From: Bryobacterales bacterium
Lineage (GTDB): Bacteria > Acidobacteriota > Terriglobia > Bryobacterales > Bryobacteraceae
Direction of reading: 5' to 3'
NCBI GenBank assembly: GCA_003487005.1
Contig: DNFG01000077.1
Coordinates: forward strand, 1 to 9,794
DNA length: 9,794 nt
Positions within the stretch are counted from its first letter, which is position 1. Each line of letters opens with the position of its first letter. Positions 5,214-9,794 of the stretch are shown piece after piece. The position numbers were made by a program, and so were the translations under genes. The notes beneath the pieces are model-generated. The model did no database searches and had not been told where the DNA came from. It was given only the letters and a program-made list of their open reading frames with translations.

Positions 5214-5774
5214 TCAGTGAATCGGGTAATCCATCTGAAGGCGGATGCGTTCCCTGATCTCGGGACCGGCAATCTGGCCTACAAGGTGGAGTCCGAGGTC
5301 GATGGAGGAGGTGACACCCCGGGCGGTGGTGATAGGGCCATCCTCGACGATCCGGTCGTGGCTGACGCGGGCGCAGTAGCGGGCGAGGTCGCCGAAAGCG
5401 GAAGGATGGGTGGTGGCGGTTCTCCCGTGGAGGAATCCGGCGGCGCCGAGAAGGAGGGACCCGGTGCAGACGGAGGCGATGCGGGGGACGGATTCGGCGG
5501 TCCGAAGCCAGTCGAGGAAAGCCTCGTCCTGCTCAAGGTGGCGGGTCGCGAAGCCTCCGGGGACGAGGAGAAGGTCGAAATCAGACAGTGGACGGTCAAA
5601 ATACTGTGCTTGTAGTATCAGACCGGCACCATCCTGGACAGTGGGGGTCCGGGCGCAGATCCGCCACTCGACGTCGTCGCGGAAGCCCATCGTCTTGAGG
5701 CGGGTCAATGCATCGAAGGCGCCGAGGAAATCAAGGGTGGTCATGCCGTCGAAGACGACGAAAGCGATATTCAT
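5214..5774 (-). CDS. DJ-1/PfpI family protein, isonitrile hydratase-like
   Basis: This 186-residue cytosolic protein is of the DJ-1/PfpI superfamily. The N-terminus MNIAFVVFDGMTTLDFLGAFDAL carries the D-x-x-G-x-x-D pattern of the isonitrile hydratase/AraC-type amidase-like branch. The nucleophile elbow is ASVCTGSLLLGAAGFLHGR (100-118) with Cys103 followed by Thr104, and TATTHPSA (119-126) gives His123. Asp15 and Cys103-Thr104 match the catalytic Asp and Cys-Thr known in isonitrile hydratase, which turns isonitriles into N-substituted formamides. Many such proteins have unknown substrates, so only the family is firm. There is no AraC DNA-binding domain. ATG 5772-5774 begins the conserved strand; the frame stays open upstream, but those residues do not look like the family. 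The gene ends 36 bases before the XRE operon's candidate promoter. Confidence 0.88.
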   Translation of the reverse strand: MNIAFVVFDGMTTLDFLGAFDALTRLKTMGFRDDVEWRICARTPTVQDGAGLILQAQYFDRPLSDFDLLLVPGGFATRHLEQDEAFLDWLRTAESVPRIASVCTGSLLLGAAGFLHGRTATTHPSAFGDLARYCARVSHDRIVEDGPITTARGVTSSIDLGLHLVGQIAGPEIRERIRLQMDYPIH

Positions 5775-5817
5775 GACGGGTTTGAAGCGAGAATAGCAGC
5801 TTCTGGGGCGATTTTTC

Positions 5818-5841
5818 GGAACCTTTTCGCGGGTGAACGTC
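5818..5841 (+). promoter_or_regulatory. Candidate ECF-type promoter of the sigma cassette
   Basis: GGAAC (5818-5822), the classic ECF -35 core, is followed after 15 bases by CGTC (5838-5841), a common ECF -10. Transcription would begin near 5848, leaving the GGAGG ribosome site at 5852-5856 in the message. This fits autoregulation by the encoded sigma factor, but the match is short and could be chance. Confidence 0.45.
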
Positions 5842-5867
5842 CATTGGAGGTGGAGGCAGCGAGGCGA

Positions 5868-6419
5868 TTGAGCACGGTGGCGATCGATGAACCAGGGCTG
5901 ATCCTCCGGACGCAAGCGGGCGACGAAGCGGCGTTTGACGTGTTGTATGGACGGCATCAGCCTCCGGTTTACCGCTATGCATTGCGGATGTCCGGCTCGC
6001 CGGAGATGGCGGACGAAGTGGTGCAGGAAGTGTTTTTAGGGTTGATTCACGGGGCGCGAGGATATGACGCGAAGGCGGGGCCCTTGCGGAGCTATCTGTA
6101 CGGGATGGCGCGGCATGCACTGGCTCGGCAGCGGCGCGGGGAGCGGGACTTTGAGGAGTTGGGCGAGGATTTGGAGGCGAATGGGGATGATCCGCTGGCC
6201 GGGTTGGCGCGGGAAGAGCAGGTCGAGCGAGTGCGGGGTGCGCTGGCGGCATTGCCGGCGCATTACCGGGAGGTGGTGGTGTTTTGCGAGATGGAGGAGT
6301 TGAGTTACGCGGAGACGGCAGAAGTGCTGGGGGTGGCGATTGGCACGGTGCGATCGCGGCTAAGCCGGGCGAAGTCGTTGTTAGTCAAACGGTTGAGCCG
6401 GCAGGGAGTGGAAGCATGA
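5868..6419 (+). CDS. ECF RNA polymerase sigma factor
   Basis: This is a two-domain extracytoplasmic-function sigma factor of 183 residues from TTG 5868. Region 2, which binds core polymerase and melts the -10, spans about 20-91 (AFDVLYGRHQPPVYRYALRM, ADEVVQEVFLGLI, RSYLYGMARH). An acidic linker follows at 92-118. Region 4, which reads the -35, spans about 124-176 with the HTH SYAETAEVLGVAIGTVRSRLSRAKSLL. TTG 5868 has GGAGG at 5852-5856, eleven bases upstream; TTG 5844 would fall before the predicted transcript start, and GTG 5877 is another choice. The stop overlaps the next start (ATGA at 6416-6419), typical of a sigma factor with its anti-sigma partner. No third C-terminal domain is present. 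Confidence 0.92.
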   Translation: MSTVAIDEPGLILRTQAGDEAAFDVLYGRHQPPVYRYALRMSGSPEMADEVVQEVFLGLIHGARGYDAKAGPLRSYLYGMARHALARQRRGERDFEELGEDLEANGDDPLAGLAREEQVERVRGALAALPAHYREVVVFCEMEELSYAETAEVLGVAIGTVRSRLSRAKSLLVKRLSRQGVEA

Positions 6420-6826
6420 ACGACACGAATCTGGAGCGGGTCATCAGGGAACTGGCTGCCGGGACGGCTGGTTTGGAAGCGGCGCCGGCGGTGTCGGCGG
6501 CGTTGCGGAAGGCGGTCCGGGCGAGGGCGGCGGAGCGGCGAGCGCCGTGGTGGCGTGCAGCGGTGGCGGCGGCTGTTTTGGTGCTCTTCGGGGTGGGTTT
6601 GGCGGGCTTGCGCGGCGGTCCCGAGGCTCCAGCGCCGGAGATGCGGGCGGTAACCCCCTGGTATTTCAACGTGGGCGTGCCGCCGGTGGAGAACGGGCAG
6701 TTGATCCGGATGGAGGTGCCGCCGGAGACGGCAGCGCGGTTCGGGGTGGTCGTGGCGGGTCCGGTGGAAGCGGATTTGATTATCGGGGATGACGGGCTGA
6801 CGCGCGCCATCCGGTTTGTACAGTAA
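6416..6826 (+). CDS. Single-pass membrane protein, probable anti-sigma factor
   Basis: The 136-residue product has a cytosolic N-terminus (1-46, helical, with Arg-rich RKAVRARAAERRAPWWR), one membrane helix at about 47-66, and a periplasmic domain at about 70-136 (WYFNVGVPPVENGQLIRMEVPPETAARFG... EADLIIGDDGLTRAIRFVQ). Overlap with the sigma gene, size and topology fit an anti-sigma factor that holds the sigma at the membrane. It lacks the H-x3-C-x2-C zinc motif of common anti-sigma domains, so the role rests on context. The C-terminal half, ending in an IGDDGLTRAIRF strand, looks like a small beta domain that could sense an envelope signal. It is followed after 21 bases by the secreted-protein gene. 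Confidence 0.65.
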   Translation: MNDTNLERVIRELAAGTAGLEAAPAVSAALRKAVRARAAERRAPWWRAAVAAAVLVLFGVGLAGLRGGPEAPAPEMRAVTPWYFNVGVPPVENGQLIRMEVPPETAARFGVVVAGPVEADLIIGDDGLTRAIRFVQ

Positions 6827-6850
6827 TTTTGGACAAAAGGAGAGAAGATG

Positions 6851-7813
6851 ATGAAGGCATGGATGGTGCTGGCGCTCGCGCCGGCGGTTGTGGCCCCGGC
6901 GCAGGAGGTGAAAGACGTATTGATTCACCGGGCGGGGCCGATGCAAGCGACGCAGGTATTCACGGCGCAAACGAACCCGGTGAAGGGGGCTCCGTACATG
7001 GCGGAGGCGGTGACGGAGACGGTCCAAAGGCTGTCCGACGGCACGCGGATCACGAACTCGAACTCGACGAAGGTCTATCGGGACAGCGAAGGACGGACGC
7101 GGACGGACACGACGGTGAAGGCGCTTGGTCCCTGGGTCGCGGAGGGTTCAGGCTCGGGGAAGGCGATTTCGAGCATCTTCGATCCGTTGACGAAGGAGAG
7201 CCTGACGCTGCATCACGACACGAAGACGGCGACCAAGGCGAGTTTGGGGATGGCGGCCTGGACAACAAAAGGGGCGGTGGGCGAGGGGATCACGCGCGAA
7301 TTTCGCACGGAGATCGACAAACAGGTGAGGGTGGAGGTGGACCGGCGGGTGGTGATTGAACGGAGAGGCGACGCACCAGTGGGCGACGTGTTGATGCCGG
7401 GACCGGCCCATTTCGTGTTCGAGGGACCCGGGGCGGCGATGGCTGGCGGGGCGCTGATGATCAGTGACAAGGCGAACGTCGAGTCGAAATCGCTGGGGAA
7501 GCGGATGATTGAAGGGGTGGAGTGTGAAGGAACGCAGCGGACGATGACCATTCCTGAAGGGCAGATAGGCAACGACCGCCCGATTCAGACCGTGACGGAG
7601 ACGTGGCGCTCGCCGGAGTTGCAGGTGGACGTGCTGCGGAAGCATGTAGACCCGCGGTTTGGCGAGACGAATTACCGCCTGGTGAACGTGGTGCGGGCGG
7701 AACAGCCACGGTCGCTCTTCGAGGTGCCGGCGGGCTACGAGTTGAAGGAGATGCCGGCGGCAGTCAATTTCCGAATGCAGAAGCTGGAAGGAAAGCCGGC
7801 GCAGAAGAAGTAG
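6851..7813 (+). CDS. Secreted protein of unknown function, acidobacterial type
   Basis: This 320-residue exported protein has a signal peptide at about 1-17 (MKAWMVLALAPAVVAPAQ). An N-terminal block LSDGTRITNSNSTKVYRDSEGRTRTD (61-86) and a C-terminal block SLGKRMIEGVECEG...IPEGQIGNDRPIQTVTETWRSPELQVDVL...DPRFGETNYRLVNVVRAE...LFEVPAGYEL (214-298) resemble a protein type I associate with Acidobacteria; no family number is claimed. The repeated strand-turn pattern suggests a beta-rich periplasmic fold. Cys224 is the only Cys. ATG 6851 is eight bases after AAGGAG (6837-6842); ATG 6848 is the alternative. It is third in the sigma cassette, so it may be an output or sensor partner of that system. 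The strong terminator at 7830-7869 follows. Confidence 0.85.
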   Translation: MKAWMVLALAPAVVAPAQEVKDVLIHRAGPMQATQVFTAQTNPVKGAPYMAEAVTETVQRLSDGTRITNSNSTKVYRDSEGRTRTDTTVKALGPWVAEGSGSGKAISSIFDPLTKESLTLHHDTKTATKASLGMAAWTTKGAVGEGITREFRTEIDKQVRVEVDRRVVIERRGDAPVGDVLMPGPAHFVFEGPGAAMAGGALMISDKANVESKSLGKRMIEGVECEGTQRTMTIPEGQIGNDRPIQTVTETWRSPELQVDVLRKHVDPRFGETNYRLVNVVRAEQPRSLFEVPAGYELKEMPAAVNFRMQKLEGKPAQKK

Positions 7814-7829
7814 GCTGGGCCGATTGGAC

Positions 7830-7869
7830 ACAAAGAAGGGGCCGCCCGCGAGGGTGGCCCCTTCTTTGT
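7830..7869. terminator. Strong bidirectional terminator between the sigma cassette and speA
   Basis: A perfect 14-bp stem (7830-7843 with 7856-7869) continues as four more pairs, one of them G-T (7844-7847 with 7852-7855), closed by the GNRA loop GCGA (7848-7851). On the plus strand the descending arm ends in CTTCTTTGTTGTT; on the minus strand it gives CTTCTTTGTG. It serves both converging transcription units: 16 bases after one stop and two bases after the other. Confidence 0.9.
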
Positions 7870-7871
7870 TG

Positions 7872-9794
7872 TTAGCTGGTGTGCATGTCTTCGAGGTAGG
7901 TGTAGCCGTAGAGGCCCTCCTCGTAGAACTTGAGCAGCCGGCCGGACTCCTCGATGCCGATGCGGCCGTCCATGACGGCCTTCTCCACGTCCACGCGGAA
8001 CTGTTCGAGCAGGTTCCCGGCGGAAAACTGGACATAGTGGAGGACCTCCTTGACGGTATCGCCGCGGATGACCGCTTCAAGGACGGGCGTGTTGTGCTCA
8101 TTCAGGCGCACGTGAACGGCATGGGTGTCGCCGAGCAGGTTGTGGAGGTCGCCAAGGATCTCCTGGTAAGCGCCGACAAGGAAGGCAGCGAGATAGTACG
8201 GCTCGCCGTTGAAGCCGTGGAGGGGGAGTGTCTTCTTGACGTCGCGGCGGTCGATGAACTGATCGACTTTCCCGTCGGAATCGCAGGAGATATCGCCGAG
8301 CACGGCGCCGCGGGTGGGCGGTTCGGTGAGCCGGTGGATCGGCATCAGCGGAAATAGCTGCTTGACGGCCCAGCTGTCGGGCATGGACTGGAAGAGTGAG
8401 AAGTTACAGAAATACGTGTCGGAGAGCGCGGCTTCGAGGCCTTCGAGATCCTCGGGCATGACGTCGAGCTGTTTGGCCATCGACAGAATCCGCCGGCTGA
8501 TGACCCAATAGAGGTTCTCGGCGAGGGATCGCTGCTTGAGGGGCAAATACCCGAGGCTGAAGAGGTTGAGAGCGGAATCGAGCGCCTGCTGGGCGTCGTG
8601 GAAGCTCTCGAGCAGGTTTTTCATGCTCAGGTTCTTGTAAGTCTCCATCAGGTCGATGATGGGCTGTTCGGCATCGTCGCTGAGCCGGTCAGGGATGGCC
8701 TCGCCGCCATAACCGGAGACGCCCAGGACGTTGAAGATCAGAACGCTATGGTACGCGGCGATGGCGCGGCCGCTTTCGGTGACGATGTTGGGGTGCGGGA
8801 CTTCGGCTTCGTCGCAGACGTTCTGGATGTGGTGGACGACGTCGTTGGCGTACTCCTGGAGGCTGTAGTTGACGCTCGATTCGAAGTCGGTCTGGGAGCC
8901 GTCGTAGTCGATGCCGAGGCCGCCGCCCACGTCGAGGAATTCGAGTCCTGCGCCCGCGCGTTTGAGTTCGGCATAGACGCGGGCGGCTTCGATGACGGCG
9001 CCTTTGATATGGCGGATGTTGGTGATCTGGCTGCCGAGGTGGAAGTGGAGGAGTTTGAGGCAGTCCTCCATCCCGGCGGCGCGAAGTTGTTCGAGCGCGC
9101 GAAGGGCCTCGGTGACGGTGAGGCCGAACTTGGATCGGTACCCGCCGGAGGACTTCCAGCGGCCGGCGCCGCGGCTGGCGAGCTTGACACGAATGCCGAT
9201 GCGCGGGCGCACGCCCACACGGGCGGAATGTTTCAGGATCAGGTCGAGCTCAGTGTATTTCTCGACGACGGGCGTGATGTTGCGGCCGATCTTTGTGGCC
9301 AGCATCACCATCTCGATGTACTCGTCGTCCTTGAAACCGTTGCAGATGATCGGAGTGTCATTGTCGGCAACGGCGGAAACGGCGAGAAGCTCAGGCTTCG
9401 ATCCCGCCTCCAGGCCGAAGCCGAACTGGCGTCCGTACTGGTACACCTCCTCGACGACATGCCGCTGCTGGTTGACCTTGATGGGGTAAACGCAGACATA
9501 GCGGCCCTGGTAGCCGTGCTCCTGAATCGCGGAATCGAAGACGGCACGAAGTTCGCCCATCTGGACGCCGAGGATTTCGAGGAAGCGGACGAGAATGGGC
9601 GGATCGATGCCGCGAAGCACGAGGGTATCGACGAGTTTCTTCAGGTCGACGAAGCGCTGCGGATCGCGGCTGGGGTGCACAAGGACGTGGCCGTCGGGAC
9701 TGATGGAGAAATAGCCCTTGCCCCAGCGGTCAATGTCATACAGATCGCGCGAGTGAGCCACCGACCAGCGGTCGGTGGGTTCCCACACTTTGGG
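7872..9794 (-). CDS. speA: Biosynthetic arginine decarboxylase (5' end probably outside window)
   Basis: SpeA is a PLP-dependent enzyme that turns arginine into agmatine, the first step of the agmatine route to putrescine and other polyamines. It is a fold III (alanine racemase-like) decarboxylase of the long SpeA type; the visible 640 codons are close to the 658 residues of the E. coli enzyme. Counting from GTG 9788, YPIKVNQ holds the PLP lysine at 104, LLHFHLGSQ is at 246-254, the phosphate-binding GGGLGIDYDG at 288-297, TESGRAIAAYHS at 337-348, and DISCDSDGKVD (499-509) carries the active-site Cys502. The frame is still open at the right edge (codons CCC AAA before the GTG), and SpeA proteins usually begin a few residues earlier, so the true start is probably beyond the window. 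The stop is beside the shared terminator. Confidence 0.96.
   Translation of the reverse strand, partial: PKVWEPTDRWSVAHSRDLYDIDRWGKGYFSISPDGHVLVHPSRDPQRFVDLKKLVDTLVLRGIDPPILVRFLEILGVQMGELRAVFDSAIQEHGYQGRYVCVYPIKVNQQRHVVEEVYQYGRQFGFGLEAGSKPELLAVSAVADNDTPIICNGFKDDEYIEMVMLATKIGRNITPVVEKYTELDLILKHSARVGVRPRIGIRVKLASRGAGRWKSSGGYRSKFGLTVTEALRALEQLRAAGMEDCLKLLHFHLGSQITNIRHIKGAVIEAARVYAELKRAGAGLEFLDVGGGLGIDYDGSQTDFESSVNYSLQEYANDVVHHIQNVCDEAEVPHPNIVTESGRAIAAYHSVLIFNVLGVSGYGGEAIPDRLSDDAEQPIIDLMETYKNLSMKNLLESFHDAQQALDSALNLFSLGYLPLKQRSLAENLYWVISRRILSMAKQLDVMPEDLEGLEAALSDTYFCNFSLFQSMPDSWAVKQLFPLMPIHRLTEPPTRGAVLGDISCDSDGKVDQFIDRRDVKKTLPLHGFNGEPYYLAAFLVGAYQEILGDLHNLLGDTHAVHVRLNEHNTPVLEAVIRGDTVKEVLHYVQFSAGNLLEQFRVDVEKAVMDGRIGIEESGRLLKFYEEGLYGYTYLEDMHTS

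Noticed and set aside
5775..5957. N-terminal extension of the DJ-1/PfpI frame
   Set aside because: The upstream residues are Arg-rich and unlike the family, while ATG 5774 starts exactly at the first conserved strand. The region also holds the divergent sigma promoter and gene start.
6064..7027. Several overlapping frames within the sigma and membrane-protein genes on both strands
   Set aside because: They are Arg/His/Gly-rich translations in shifted frames of well-supported genes, without ribosome sites or conserved motifs.
7148..8101. A 317-codon minus-strand open frame
   Set aside because: It runs antisense to the secreted-protein gene and then overlaps speA in another frame, crossing the terminator. 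The product is Ser/Arg/Pro-rich with no family features.

Overview
The window looks like chromosomal DNA of a GC-rich bacterium, most likely an acidobacterium of the Solibacter/Bryobacter type. The evidence is high GC, the rpmH-rnpA-yidD-yidC-jag order, an acidobacterial-looking YidC with Asn where proteobacterial YidC has the groove Arg, a secreted protein of a type I associate with Acidobacteria (6851-7813), and a biosynthetic SpeA. This taxon call is inference from remembered protein style. Nothing here looks like a phage, IS element, CRISPR array or RNA gene. Almost all of the sequence is protein-coding.

Layout. (1) 1-2735, minus strand: the protein-export and ribosome operon rpmH > rnpA > yidD > yidC > jag, with jag running off the left edge. 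A near-consensus promoter (TTGACA-18-TATACT) lies at 2817-2846, followed by a hairpin that would begin at about the first transcribed base. rnpA has to start inside rpmH. (2) 2907-3395, plus strand: a divergent gene for a small secreted protein made of 11-residue repeats, resembling LEA or synuclein proteins. (3) 3392-5145, minus strand: a tight four-gene operon in the order XRE-type regulator > four-helix membrane protein > TrmJ/SpoU-like RNA methyltransferase > small ferredoxin-fold-like protein. A perfect 11-8-11 inverted repeat covers the candidate promoter of the regulator and its start. (4) 5214-5774, minus strand: a DJ-1/PfpI (isonitrile hydratase-like) protein. (5) 5868-7813, plus strand: an ECF sigma factor, a single-pass membrane protein that is probably its anti-sigma factor, and a secreted protein of unknown function. 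An ECF-style promoter (GGAAC-15-CGTC) stands just upstream. (6) A strong shared terminator at 7830-7869 separates this cassette from (7) speA, biosynthetic arginine decarboxylase, on the minus strand and open at the right edge.

How the genes work together. The first operon supplies ribosomal protein L34, the protein subunit of RNase P, and the YidD/YidC/Jag membrane-insertion group. The XRE regulator with its membrane partner looks like a self-regulated sensor pair upstream of a tRNA-modification enzyme. The sigma cassette looks like a self-controlled envelope-response module whose output may include the secreted third gene. No clearly new defence or mobile system is visible. The best leads are the XRE operator and operon, the ECF cassette, the 11-mer repeat protein, and the unusual rpmH-rnpA control region.
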